From Deltaproteobacteria bacterium (GTDB lineage: Bacteria > Desulfobacterota > Desulfobulbia > Desulfobulbales > SURF-16), in contig JACRCD010000077.1 of NCBI GenBank assembly GCA_016219175.1, positions 1 to 64,000 on the forward strand: a stretch of 64,000 nucleotides of DNA, in the 5' to 3' direction. A program made the translations under genes and the position numbers. The notes below the pieces were generated by a model. It was not told the origin of the DNA and ran no database searches. It was given only the letters and a program-made list of their open reading frames with translations. Shown one piece after another: positions 8,177-15,912 of the stretch (positions within the stretch are counted from its first letter, which is position 1; every line of letters starts with the position of its first letter).

Positions 8177-8926
8177 ATGACTGAGCAGAGCAGTAAATGG
8201 CAGACAAAAGAGCTGGCCCAGACTTTTTTAGAAGGGGTCCGGGGGGCTATTCCGGCAGCGGACTTCCAGTTGGCGGTACTGGGCAAGATTGTCAGCATGT
8301 GGCAGCCACGCCCAACCAGGATTTTGGACCTGGGCTGCGGGGATGGGGCTCTCGGCCGGCTGCTGCTCGATGCGCATCCGTCAGCCCAGATCTTCTTCGC
8401 CGATTTCTCGGAGCCGATGCTTGAAGCTCTACGGAAACGAATCGCCGGCAAGCGGCGGGGTGCGATCATCCAGGTGGATTTCGCCACCCCGGCTTGGACA
8501 AAAGAGTTTGCGGCGCAAATCCCTTTTGACGTCATTGTCTCGGGTTTTGCCATCCATCATCAGCCGGATGAACGCAAGAAAGAACTCTATGGGGAAATTT
8601 TTGGGCTGCTGAGCGCAGGCGGCGTTTTCTTGAATCTCGAACACGTCAGTTCGGCAACCCCTGCGGCAGGAGCGCTTTTTGACAGCTTCTTCGTCGATCA
8701 CCTCTTACGTTTCCATCAAGGGACGACTCCGGGGAAGACAAGGCAGGAGATTGAGCAGGCCTACTATCAGCGGCCCGACAAGAAGGAAAATATCCTCGCC
8801 CCAGTTGACACACAGTGCCAATGGCTGCGCGGCATTGGCTTTCAGGATGTCGATTGTTTTTTCAAGGTTTTCGAGCTGGCCCTGTTTGGAGGGAGGAAAG
8901 CAGCGAGCCCGGAGCGGGAAAAATAA
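8177..8926 (+). CDS. Class I SAM-dependent methyltransferase
   Basis: Residues 49-60 (I-L-D-L-G-C-G-D-G-A-L-G) are a clear motif I of class I methyltransferases; an acidic residue after the second strand (about F-A-D-F) would bind the SAM ribose. V-S-G-F-A-I-H-H at about 120-127 is a motif IV-like strand seen in small-molecule and tRNA carboxymethyl-type enzymes, and G-G-V-F-L-N-L-E follows as in this group. Length, 249 aa, is normal. A GAGGAAA ribosome site sits before the ATG. The substrate cannot be told from sequence. It reads away from the island and has the higher GC of the chromosome. Confidence 0.8.
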   Translation: MTEQSSKWQTKELAQTFLEGVRGAIPAADFQLAVLGKIVSMWQPRPTRILDLGCGDGALGRLLLDAHPSAQIFFADFSEPMLEALRKRIAGKRRGAIIQVDFATPAWTKEFAAQIPFDVIVSGFAIHHQPDERKKELYGEIFGLLSAGGVFLNLEHVSSATPAAGALFDSFFVDHLLRFHQGTTPGKTRQEIEQAYYQRPDKKENILAPVDTQCQWLRGIGFQDVDCFFKVFELALFGGRKAASPEREK

Positions 8927-9023
8927 TTGCCGTTGCGCAACGGTCCGGTATTTGCGTTGTTATGCCGGGTCCCATCCCCAGCCGATGGATTCCGGCGTAC
9001 TGTTCTGGCAAAAGGATGCATAC

Positions 9024-9476
9024 ATGATGAACCACAGGATGACGAAAGATAAAATTACGGCGCGGACTATTTCCTATCATTTAACGGGGTATGGAGTTTT
9101 GCTGTTTCTCATCGTAGGCGATGAGCTGTTTGATTTCCCGCATAATATATTCGGCGTGCCCGCCACACCTGCCAACTGGGCTGAGACCTTTATTGAGGGG
9201 AGCTATATTGTTTTATTAAGTTTCTTCACCATCTATTTGTCCTTGCGGTTTTTAAAGCGGATTAAATTCCTTGAGGGTTTTCTGCCGATCTGTTCATTTT
9301 GCAAAAAGATCCGCAAGGAAAATGAATGGACGTCACTGGAAAAATATATGAGCGACCATTCCGAGGTTCTTTTCTCCCATGGCATATGTCCCGGCTGCGC
9401 TGAGAAATATTATGGCGAACATCTCGGCCGGGAGAAAGACGGTGTACCCCATGGGCGGGCAGAGGATGAAGTATAG
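9024..9476 (+). CDS. Membrane protein with a four-Cys C-terminal zinc-ribbon-like domain
   Basis: Two hydrophobic segments (about 17-33 and 61-78) are followed by a cytoplasmic domain with L-P-I-C-S-F-C-K-K-I-R (C90, C93) and H-G-I-C-P-G-C (C122, C125). This paired-CxxC module often ends sensor histidine kinases, PAS proteins and response regulators of deltaproteobacteria, normally attached to a signalling domain; here it is attached only to a membrane anchor. AAAGGA at 9011-9016 sets the ATG at 9024. Metal or redox sensing is a reasonable guess but unproven. The gene follows the methyltransferase by about 100 bp and may share its transcript. Confidence 0.65.
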   Translation: MMNHRMTKDKITARTISYHLTGYGVLLFLIVGDELFDFPHNIFGVPATPANWAETFIEGSYIVLLSFFTIYLSLRFLKRIKFLEGFLPICSFCKKIRKENEWTSLEKYMSDHSEVLFSHGICPGCAEKYYGEHLGREKDGVPHGRAEDEV

Positions 9477-9492
9477 CGGCTTCGCCGGGCGC

Positions 9493-10497
9493 TCATGGCC
9501 GCAGTTCCTGTTTCAGCAGACAGCAGGAGATGCGGGTCAGCGGTTTACCCCGGGCATCGTAACGGATATTGCCAGGCTGCAGCAGCTTGTTCATCACGCA
9601 TCCTTCGGCAATATCAAGCGTGAAGAGTTGTTCCTCGGTCAGGCCGCTGTTTCGGACCAGCCGGTTGTTGTCGATGGTAAAGGTGTGGAGCGGAAAGTCC
9701 TCGCACAGGGGGCATTGGTAGACCCTGCCGTTGGGAAAGATGAAATAGTTTTCGGCAACCTTGCCGGCGCAGGAGAAAGTTTCCCCCTCTTCGAGAAAGA
9801 CCTTGGGAAAAATCACATGGATGCCGAGGTCGGCAGCCTGCCGGGCAACCCGGGGAATGACGGTCAGCCATTCTTCCGGGGTGAGCTGCAGGGTGTCATC
9901 CGGGTATGCGGCTGATTTACCCCTGAGGCCGATGACCTGGATGAAAAAACGTTTGACTCCCAGCTCTTTGAGAAGGGCGGGCATGCGGGCCAGGTGGTCA
10001 ATATTCAAGCGGCTTACCGTGTAGATGAGGCTGACGTCAAAGCCCAGGGCAACCGCTTTTTTTATGTTGGCGGTGCAGGTGGCGAACACCCCCTTGCCGC
10101 GGATCGGGTCATTGATCTCGGCCGCCGGGCCGTCCAGGCTGAAGCTGATGACCGCGTCCCGGGGCTCGATTGCCGCAAGCAGGTTGTGGAACAAAAAACC
10201 GTTGCTGTCCACCGTGACCGTCCGGTAGCCCAGTTGCCTTGCCGTTTTGATCCCCGCGATCAGATCGGGGTGCAGGGTCGGCTCGCCTCCCAGAAAAATG
10301 AGATTGGTCTCCTTGTCCGGATCAAGGAAGAGACGCAGCCATTCCGCCATGGTTTCCTTTGAAACCGCGGTGCTCCCATGCTGTGCCGGGTTGATGTAGC
10401 AGTGGAGGCAGGAGAGGTTGCAGGCAGTGAGGATATGGAAAAAAACATTCCGTTCCCGGGGCTTGAAGCCGACGGTTTTGACGGCAGGGGTGGTCAT
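9493..10497 (-). CDS. Radical SAM protein with SPASM-like C-terminus
   Basis: The N-terminal C-x3-C-x2-C motif (C26, C30, C33 in T-A-C-N-L-S-C-L-H-C-Y) binds the [4Fe-4S] cluster that cleaves SAM; G-G-E-P-T-L-H-P (a GGE motif) follows. C-terminal cysteines (C-A-G-K ... Y-Q-C-P-L-C) are placed like an auxiliary-cluster SPASM/twitch region. The target is unknown; family members modify peptides, cofactors or sugars. The start at 10497 has AAAGGA seven bases upstream; an in-frame ATG at 10530 lacks such a site. It diverges from a tiny His-rich membrane protein gene. Confidence 0.78.
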   Translation of the reverse strand: MTTPAVKTVGFKPRERNVFFHILTACNLSCLHCYINPAQHGSTAVSKETMAEWLRLFLDPDKETNLIFLGGEPTLHPDLIAGIKTARQLGYRTVTVDSNGFLFHNLLAAIEPRDAVISFSLDGPAAEINDPIRGKGVFATCTANIKKAVALGFDVSLIYTVSRLNIDHLARMPALLKELGVKRFFIQVIGLRGKSAAYPDDTLQLTPEEWLTVIPRVARQAADLGIHVIFPKVFLEEGETFSCAGKVAENYFIFPNGRVYQCPLCEDFPLHTFTIDNNRLVRNSGLTEEQLFTLDIAEGCVMNKLLQPGNIRYDARGKPLTRISCCLLKQELRP

Positions 10498-10619
10498 CGC
10501 TTTTTCCTTTGCGGCTTCATTTGTCTTCATGTGGATTCAGGTTGCTATTTCCCGTGAATAGAGGTAAGTGTTTTTTTGAAAATCAGGCCTGTTTACAAAA
10601 CGGATAAGGAGGAGAGAAC

Positions 10620-10727
10620 ATGGGCGGACATGGACATCATCACGGGGAAGACAGCAGTGTTCCATTCAAGGTTGGCATTTTTCTTATTTGCACATTTGTT
10701 CTTATCGTTTTGATCGCCACGCTGTAG
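10620..10727 (+). CDS. 35-aa His-rich single-span membrane protein
   Basis: An AAGGAGGAGAG ribosome site, among the strongest in the window, precedes an ATG at 10620. The peptide opens with M-G-G-H-G-H-H-H-G-E-D (four His in the first eight residues), then one hydrophobic segment of about 18 residues to the C-terminus (stop at 10727). The layout suggests a small inner-membrane protein with a metal-binding His cluster outside the membrane, like accessory subunits of membrane complexes. No family was recognised. It lies in the 250-bp space between the radical SAM and deaminase genes. Confidence 0.6.
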   Translation: MGGHGHHHGEDSSVPFKVGIFLICTFVLIVLIATL

Positions 10728-10777
10728 CGGCTGGTTTTCCCCCGGGGAAATGTCCGGGCGGGAATTCCGCGGTTCCG

Positions 10778-11287
10778 TCATTTCTGCTCCAGGGTATAGG
10801 CGGCCAGATAGCTGTCTCGCCAGTAATCGTGGCTGGGATTGAGGAAAAATTGTTTAAAGAGGTCGAGGCTTTCCCGCCGCAAAACGTGGGGAATGACTTC
10901 CATGTCTATCTGCCGGTACAGAGGGTTGAGCCGCGCCACGGGAAGGGCGGTACCCCCTCCCATGGCGTCTTCATAGGCAAAGACGATTTTCCGCACCTGG
11001 CTGAGCATGAGGGCCGCATAGCACATGAGACACGGCTCCATGGTGCAATAGGCGATAATCCTGCCGGGGTGGCAATCCTGACTGCTGATGTTTATCTGAC
11101 GCAAGGCGACAATTTCAGCATGGTCGAGTTCGTTTCTGGCGTTCTGGCCGGTATTGGCCCTTCTGCCCCTGGCAATGACCTCGTTGCCAACGACAAGGAC
11201 GCATCCCACTGGAAATTCGTTTTCCGCCAGAGCCTTCCGCGCCTCTTCCAAAGCCTGTTTCATGAAATGTTCGTGGCTGAGCATCAT
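10778..11287 (-). CDS. Nucleoside/tRNA-adenosine deaminase family protein
   Basis: The cytidine/deoxycytidylate deaminase fold is shown by H-A-E (56-58, zinc ligand and proton-shuttle Glu) and P-C-L-M-C (85-89, two zinc ligands). N-E-F-P-V-G-C-V-L-V at the N-terminus is typical of TadA/guanine-deaminase-like proteins. At 169 aa it is a little longer than TadA, with a C-terminus (about 120-169) unlike E. coli TadA, so a free nucleoside or base substrate is as likely as tRNA. It diverges from the dNTPase gene, which also acts in nucleotide metabolism. Confidence 0.75.
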   Translation of the reverse strand: MMLSHEHFMKQALEEARKALAENEFPVGCVLVVGNEVIARGRRANTGQNARNELDHAEIVALRQINISSQDCHPGRIIAYCTMEPCLMCYAALMLSQVRKIVFAYEDAMGGGTALPVARLNPLYRQIDMEVIPHVLRRESLDLFKQFFLNPSHDYWRDSYLAAYTLEQK

Positions 11288-11324
11288 GCCTTTTCCTGAT
11301 AAGAATTAAAATCAGCTGGTAAAA

Positions 11325-11366
11325 TACCACGAAGTTCGCAAAGCACACGAAGAAAAATTTACGAAT
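11325..11366. repeat. Short imperfect 9-bp periodic repeat
   Basis: Three consecutive degenerate copies of a 9-mer ending in CGAAG or CAAAG (CCACGAAG, TTCGCAAAG, CACACGAAG) lie between the divergent deaminase and dNTPase genes. Such periodic CACGAAG tracts recur in intergenic DNA of many bacteria; a function is unknown. Confidence 0.4.
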
Positions 11367-11383
11367 GAAGTAATTCCCTGAAA

Positions 11384-12424
11384 ATGACATCAATACGTCA
11401 GGAAATTGAAGCGCGAGAAAGAGCCCATCTGTCTCCCTACGCCTGTTTGAGCGCCGAGAGCCTGGGGCGGATCGCCCCTTTTGAGCTCTGCCCCATCCGC
11501 AGCGCCTTCCAATGTGACCGGGACAGTATCGTCTACTCAAAGGCCTTCCGCAGACTCAAACACAAGACCCAGGTTTTTCTGGCGCCAACCGGTGATCATT
11601 GCCGCACCCGCCTGACCCATACCCTGGAGGTTTCCGAGATCGGCCGGACCATTGCCCGGGCCTTGTCCCTGAATGAGGATCTTGTCGAGGCCATAGCCCT
11701 GGCCCATGACCTGGGCCACACCCCATTCGGGCATGCGGGAGAGAGTGTGTTAAACCAGCTGCTGCCCGGCGGGTTTTCCCATTACCGGCAAAGTCTGCGG
11801 GTGGTCGATGTGCTGGAAAACAACGGGGAGGGTCTGAATCTCACCTTTGAAGTGCGGGACGGTATTGTCAAGCATTCCAAAGGCTATGGCGAGGTGCTGC
11901 CCGATAATAAGCGGGATTTGCCGGTGACCGCGGAAGGATGCGTGGTCCGCTATGCCGACATCATCGCCTATCTGAGTCATGATCTCGATGACGCCATCCG
12001 CAGTCTGGTGATCCGCAAGGATGATATTCCCGCCAAGTGTCAGAAGGTGCTGGGGGATAAACATCACCAGAGAATAGTCACCATGATTGAAGGGGTGCTG
12101 AGCGAGACGCTGCCCCGGGACGGGAAGCTTATGTTCGGCATCGAGAAGAGGACCGGCGACGTCATGCGGATCCTCAGAAAGTTTTTATATGACAAGGTCT
12201 ATAGTTCTCCCCAGGTGCATAATGAATTTGTCAAGGCGAGCAAGATGCTGCGGGAATTGTACCTCTATCTGCTGGAGCATCGCGATTTTCTGGAACAGGA
12301 GATCGGTTCGTTTGCCGAAAGCGCCTCGCCCGAACGGCGCGCCGGTGATTTTATCGCCAGCATGACCGACCGCTATGCCCAGAATATGTACCAGAAAATT
12401 TTTTGGCCAAAGGCCCTGGCCTAG
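11384..12424 (+). CDS. dgt: Deoxyguanosinetriphosphate triphosphohydrolase-like protein
   Basis: This HD-domain dNTPase hydrolyses dNTPs to nucleosides and triphosphate, limiting dNTP pools. The metal-binding set is visible: R-L-T-H-T-L-E-V (H79), A-H-D-L-G-H-T-P-F-G-H (H108-D109) and a distal Asp in S-H-D-L-D-D-A. The N-terminal R-R-L-K-H-K-T-Q-V-F motif is typical. At 346 aa it is of the short Dgt type rather than the ~500-aa enterobacterial enzyme. No strong ribosome site is seen before the ATG. Dgt-type enzymes can also limit phage replication, but nothing here ties it to defence. Confidence 0.88.
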   Translation: MTSIRQEIEARERAHLSPYACLSAESLGRIAPFELCPIRSAFQCDRDSIVYSKAFRRLKHKTQVFLAPTGDHCRTRLTHTLEVSEIGRTIARALSLNEDLVEAIALAHDLGHTPFGHAGESVLNQLLPGGFSHYRQSLRVVDVLENNGEGLNLTFEVRDGIVKHSKGYGEVLPDNKRDLPVTAEGCVVRYADIIAYLSHDLDDAIRSLVIRKDDIPAKCQKVLGDKHHQRIVTMIEGVLSETLPRDGKLMFGIEKRTGDVMRILRKFLYDKVYSSPQVHNEFVKASKMLRELYLYLLEHRDFLEQEIGSFAESASPERRAGDFIASMTDRYAQNMYQKIFWPKALA

Positions 12425-12465
12425 TACGCAGCCGTCACCCGCTGCTGAAACATCATGATAAATCC

Positions 12466-12492
12466 GGTGGGCGCGAGGAAGCCGTGCCCACC
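12466..12492 (+). terminator. Hairpin after dgt, weak terminator candidate
   Basis: GGTGGGC (12466-12472) pairs with GCCCACC (12486-12492) across a 13-nt loop, 45 bp after the dgt stop. No T-run follows, so intrinsic termination would be weak. Confidence 0.3.
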
Positions 12493-12530
12493 CTAGCGAA
12501 AAATCCATTCATTTACACACGGAGCGAGAG

Positions 12531-12842
12531 ATGTCAGAGGAAGTGAAATTCATACCTTACGAGATGGCGCTGAAGATTGTCGGTAACGTGATTGAAGAGG
12601 AACATATTCACGAGCCGGACCGGCGTATTTTGACCGTTTATGATAAGCAGGGCCATGAGCTGTGCTGGTATGACGCCGAGGATATTCTGGCGGAGGCTGT
12701 GCCGGATAATCCCAAGGACCAGGATTCGATCAAGCGGGCGGCGGTGGAGGTGATCATGCACCAGATTCCCGAGTGGGTCATGGAAGATCTGCTGAAAAGG
12801 ACGGCGAAACAGGAGAAGCCCAGCTGCGCTTGCAAAAGCTGA
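12531..12842 (+). CDS. Small conserved-looking soluble protein of unknown function
   Basis: A 103-aa acidic protein without signal peptide or membrane segment and of no family I recognise. Its most notable part is the C-terminal tail K-P-S-C-A-C-K-S, a C-x-C pair that could bind metal or a cluster. GGAGCGAGAG before the ATG is a good ribosome site, and codon use fits the chromosome, so the gene is probably real. It follows dgt by about 100 bp and converges on an SDR gene with an inverted-repeat element in between. Confidence 0.65.
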   Translation: MSEEVKFIPYEMALKIVGNVIEEEHIHEPDRRILTVYDKQGHELCWYDAEDILAEAVPDNPKDQDSIKRAAVEVIMHQIPEWVMEDLLKRTAKQEKPSCACKS

Positions 12843-12857
12843 AGAGCATAGGGGGTT

Positions 12858-13030
12858 ATTCCAATTCCAAATCAAAAGTAGAACGCGAACACCCCGCGAG
12901 GGGGTATAAAGGCAAGCGAGCAGCGACGCGACAGTACAATTAGTACGGCAAGGAGCCGCGCAGCGCAGCCGATTCAGTTCAATCCCCTCTTGAGGGGGAC
13001 AAAGTTATACAAATGATTTGGAATTGGAAT
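12858..13030. mobile_element. 173-bp inverted-repeat element (MITE-like)
   Basis: ATTCCAATTCCAAATCA (12858-12874) and its exact reverse complement (13014-13030) bound a segment with no coding potential. Inside are two short GC stems, CCCC-GCGA-GGGG near the left arm and CCCCTC-TT-GAGGGG near the right. No target-site duplication was found. The right arm runs into the stop codon of the SDR gene (13030-13032), so it also lies between two convergent 3' ends and may act on transcript ends. Confidence 0.6.
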
Positions 13031-13845
13031 TAGAGGATGCCCCTGGGCATGGGCGCAACCAGGTCCGCGCCCAGGGTATAACCGCCGTCAAGCCTGATGA
13101 CGGCGCCGGTCATGAAAGGCGCGTCTTCAATGAGAAAAAAGACGGTCTTGATGATATCCTCCATTTTGCCGGTTCGGCCAAGCAGGGTATGGTTGATAAT
13201 GGCCTGCTGTTCCGCGCGGGAAAGCAGGGACCAGCCTCTGGTCCCCGCGGCGTGCCGGGTTTCAAAAAAGCCGAGCATCACCTCGTTGACCCGCACCTGA
13301 GGCGCCCCTTGCCTGGCCCATGTTTCCGTGAAGGAGGAAACCGCCCGGTTGGCGGCGCTGTAGCCGTCGTTAAAGATGAGGCTGGCCGGTCCCGAGCGTC
13401 CGACTATGGCCGCGATGGAAGAAAAGTTGATGGCAATCCCGTCTCCGGATGATTTCAGGAGCGGCAGAGCCTGGTTGAAGACAAACCATTTGGCCTTGAG
13501 GGTGGTTTCCATTTCCAGATCCCACTGCTCAGGGGTGTAGGGGCCATGGACAATCGGCATGCCACCCCTTTCGATATTGTTGATCAGGATGTCGAGGCTG
13601 CCGAATCTGGCGGCGATTTGCGCAAACAACCCGGCAATCTCTCCGGCCTGGCGCAAATCAACCTTGACCGGCAGGTAGTCGTAGCCAAGGGCGGCAAATT
13701 CAGCCTGCATCTGCCGGGCTTCCTCGGGCCAGTCGTAATAGGTAACCGCGACCTTTGCTCCGGCCGCGGCCAGGGCGAGGGCGAGATGTTTGCCGATACC
13801 CTTTGCCGCCCCGAGCACCAAGGCTGTTTTGCCGTGTATGTTCAA
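13030..13845 (-). CDS. SDR-family protein lacking the catalytic lysine
   Basis: A 271-aa Rossmann protein of the short-chain dehydrogenase/reductase family: G-A-A-K-G-I-G (12-18) binds NAD(P), N-N-I-E replaces N-N-A-G at 89-92, and the C-terminal G-A-V-I-R-L-D-G-G-Y is typical of FabG-like members. In the active site Tyr is kept (Y162) but the Lys four residues later is Asn (N166), so normal oxidoreduction is doubtful. It may be a degenerate enzyme or a binding protein. The stop codon lies at the edge of the inverted-repeat element. It is co-oriented with mltD, 12 bp away. Confidence 0.8.
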   Translation of the reverse strand: MNIHGKTALVLGAAKGIGKHLALALAAAGAKVAVTYYDWPEEARQMQAEFAALGYDYLPVKVDLRQAGEIAGLFAQIAARFGSLDILINNIERGGMPIVHGPYTPEQWDLEMETTLKAKWFVFNQALPLLKSSGDGIAINFSSIAAIVGRSGPASLIFNDGYSAANRAVSSFTETWARQGAPQVRVNEVMLGFFETRHAAGTRGWSLLSRAEQQAIINHTLLGRTGKMEDIIKTVFFLIEDAPFMTGAVIRLDGGYTLGADLVAPMPRGIL

Positions 13846-13857
13846 CTTCAGGAAGAG

Positions 13858-15594
13858 CTAAAGAGCGGATTTTTTGCCATCGCGCATGGAAAGCGGGCCG
13901 ATGGTATCCGGATCGGCGACCTTCAGCAGGGTGCCGGGCAGAATCACGTTGCTGCGCAGCTTGTTCCATTGTTTCAACTGGCCGGGATCCAGATCAAAGC
14001 GGCGGGCAATCTTCCACAGGGTGTCGCCATCCTGCACCTTATAGAAGGTGGGCTGGCTGGGGGCCTTTGCACTCTTTGTCGCCTCTTTTTTGGCCGCTGT
14101 CGTCGTCGCCGTCTCCGGCCGGGAGGCGGTGACGACGGTGGCTGCCCCCTTGGCATCGGTATCATAGATGGCAAGTTGTTGGCCAACGTTGATATGATGG
14201 ATGTCACTTAATTTATTCCAGGAAACGATCAGGTCTATTGAGACATTGTAGCGTTTGGCGATGAGGGAGAGAGTTTCTCCGGGCTGGACCTTGTGTTGTA
14301 CCATGCGGTTGTCGATATTGCCGCGGGCCTGGGCGGGAATATCCTTGTCGGTGAGGATATATTCGCTGACCTGATAAGGAATGCGCAGCCGCATCCCCGG
14401 CGACAGGCTGGATTTGCGCAGATTGTTTGTTTTCAGCAGGGTCGTTTTGTTGACATCGTAAAGTTTGCAGATTTTTGTCAGGGTTTCCTTCTCGCCCACC
14501 ACATGGGTTTTGAAATCCGTGGTGACGGTTTCCTTGACCCTGGGGAGATTTTTGGCGACCAGCTCCTTTTTGCCGACCGGAACCTTTAAGGGATAGTTTT
14601 CCTGGTCCGGCGGGGTGACGAGCTGGGGCAGGCTGCGGTTCAGGTTGCGCAGTTCCTCAAGGTCGGCGTTGCAGGCCACTTCCACGGCCCGCAGGGAGGT
14701 CCAGGCCGGAACCTCTATGGTTTCATAGGCCAGGGGCGGCTGATAGTTGATGCCGGTAAAACCGTATTTTTCAGGGTTTTTGGCGATGATAATGGCGGCG
14801 ATGAGTTTGGGCACGTACCTTTTGGTCTCGCCGTTCAGATACTCCTCCCGGGCAAGCTCCCAGAAGTCATCCTTGTTGTAAGCCTTAAGCCCCCGGCTGA
14901 TCTTGCCGCAGCCGGCGTTATAAGCGGCCACGGTCAGATGCCAGTCGCCGAACATGTCATACAGATCGGACAAATAGGCAACCGCGGCCTTGGTGGATTT
15001 CTCGGGGTCACGCCGCTCATCCACATAGCTGTTGATTTCCAGGGAGTAATCCTTGGCGGTCGGGGTCATGAACTGCCAGGGGCCTACCGCCTTGGCGGTT
15101 GAAAAGGCGGTCAGGCTGTAGCCGCTTTCTATCATGGGCAGATAGGCAAGATCCTCGGGAAGGCCTGCCTCCCGGAGCTCTTCCTTGATCATGGGCAGGT
15201 AGCGGGTGGATCTTTCCAGCCAACGGGTGAAGATGTCACGGTATTTGTTCTGGAAAAAATCCAGATAAAACTCGACCTGCCTGTTCATGGTCACAGGGTA
15301 GTCATAAGAAACTTCTTCCTCGATAGTATAGGGTTTTCCCGCTTCCCAGGAGCCGAGGGTTTCCAGTTCCTTTATTTCCTCGGCCGCTGTCAGTTCAGGT
15401 TCCGGGACAGTGGCTTCATCGGCCGGAAACTCGCTGGCGGTATCGGGTGCGTCCTCGTCTGTCTCTGCCGCGGTGGCGGAAGCGGTGCGGGCAGGGTAAA
15501 GATTGCTGGTGGAATCCGTTGCCGCGCAACCCCACAGGGAGAGAAGCAGAAAAGGGAGAAGAAGCAGAAAAATGTAATGTTGTTTCGGCCGCAT
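13858..15594 (-). CDS. mltD: Membrane-bound lytic murein transglycosylase D with three LysM domains
   Basis: An outer-membrane lipoprotein that cleaves peptidoglycan glycan strands. The lipobox L-W-G-C (C23) follows a hydrophobic signal. The SLT domain begins near residue 130 with the catalytic Glu in P-M-I-E-S-G-Y-S (E156) and A-V-G-P-W-Q-F. Three LysM peptidoglycan-binding modules follow (about 365-415, 430-475 and 520-565). The start at 15594 was chosen because it directly precedes the lipoprotein signal; the frame stays open 31 codons upstream. The acidic linker between lipobox and SLT (about 25-90) is long. It diverges from a large PBP, so wall hydrolysis and synthesis genes lie back to back. 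Confidence 0.9.
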   Translation of the reverse strand: MRPKQHYIFLLLLPFLLLSLWGCAATDSTSNLYPARTASATAAETDEDAPDTASEFPADEATVPEPELTAAEEIKELETLGSWEAGKPYTIEEEVSYDYPVTMNRQVEFYLDFFQNKYRDIFTRWLERSTRYLPMIKEELREAGLPEDLAYLPMIESGYSLTAFSTAKAVGPWQFMTPTAKDYSLEINSYVDERRDPEKSTKAAVAYLSDLYDMFGDWHLTVAAYNAGCGKISRGLKAYNKDDFWELAREEYLNGETKRYVPKLIAAIIIAKNPEKYGFTGINYQPPLAYETIEVPAWTSLRAVEVACNADLEELRNLNRSLPQLVTPPDQENYPLKVPVGKKELVAKNLPRVKETVTTDFKTHVVGEKETLTKICKLYDVNKTTLLKTNNLRKSSLSPGMRLRIPYQVSEYILTDKDIPAQARGNIDNRMVQHKVQPGETLSLIAKRYNVSIDLIVSWNKLSDIHHINVGQQLAIYDTDAKGAATVVTASRPETATTTAAKKEATKSAKAPSQPTFYKVQDGDTLWKIARRFDLDPGQLKQWNKLRSNVILPGTLLKVADPDTIGPLSMRDGKKSAL

Positions 15595-15912
15595 TGTTTG
15601 ACCCACGTTTTTATTTGGTTGAAAAGCCAAATGAATGTTCGCTGCGTGGTGCAGATTTATCTGAACATTCTCATGACTTGCGGTCATTCGACTGGAGAGG
15701 TCGATACATCAAGAGGTATATCAGATCAGTGACAAATATTATGCCAATCATAATTTCATACATGACACGGAAGGTAAATGCAATTAAAATTGTCTTCAGC
15801 CGTGATGCTTTTCTTGCGATTGTGTCTGAAAAGCATTATGAAACCAGTTTGGTTTTGGCGGATTTTACGCCAAATGACATGAATAATAATTCATTTTTAT
15901 ATTGTTAATGGA
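15595..15912. promoter_or_regulatory. Divergent control region of mltD and the large PBP
   Basis: This 318-bp AT-rich gap holds no convincing gene. It has several palindromes: ATTATG-CCAAT-CATAAT at 15738-15754, a hairpin TTTGGCG-N7-CGCCAAA at 15854-15874 and ATGAAT-AATA-ATTCAT at 15879-15894 just before the PBP start. These may be operators or leader structures for wall-stress control. No consensus promoter was assigned. Confidence 0.4.

Noticed and set aside
9001-9016. TGGCA...TGC before 9024 as a sigma-54 promoter
   Set aside because: The GG-to-GC spacing is one base short, and the segment overlaps the ribosome site of the gene.
11384-12424. dNTPase as an anti-phage dGTPase system
   Set aside because: It is a normal housekeeping-type Dgt with no linked defence genes.
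15447-15908. 153-codon plus-strand frame before the PBP
   Set aside because: First half antisense to mltD, second half in the AT-rich control region; no coding character or ribosome site.
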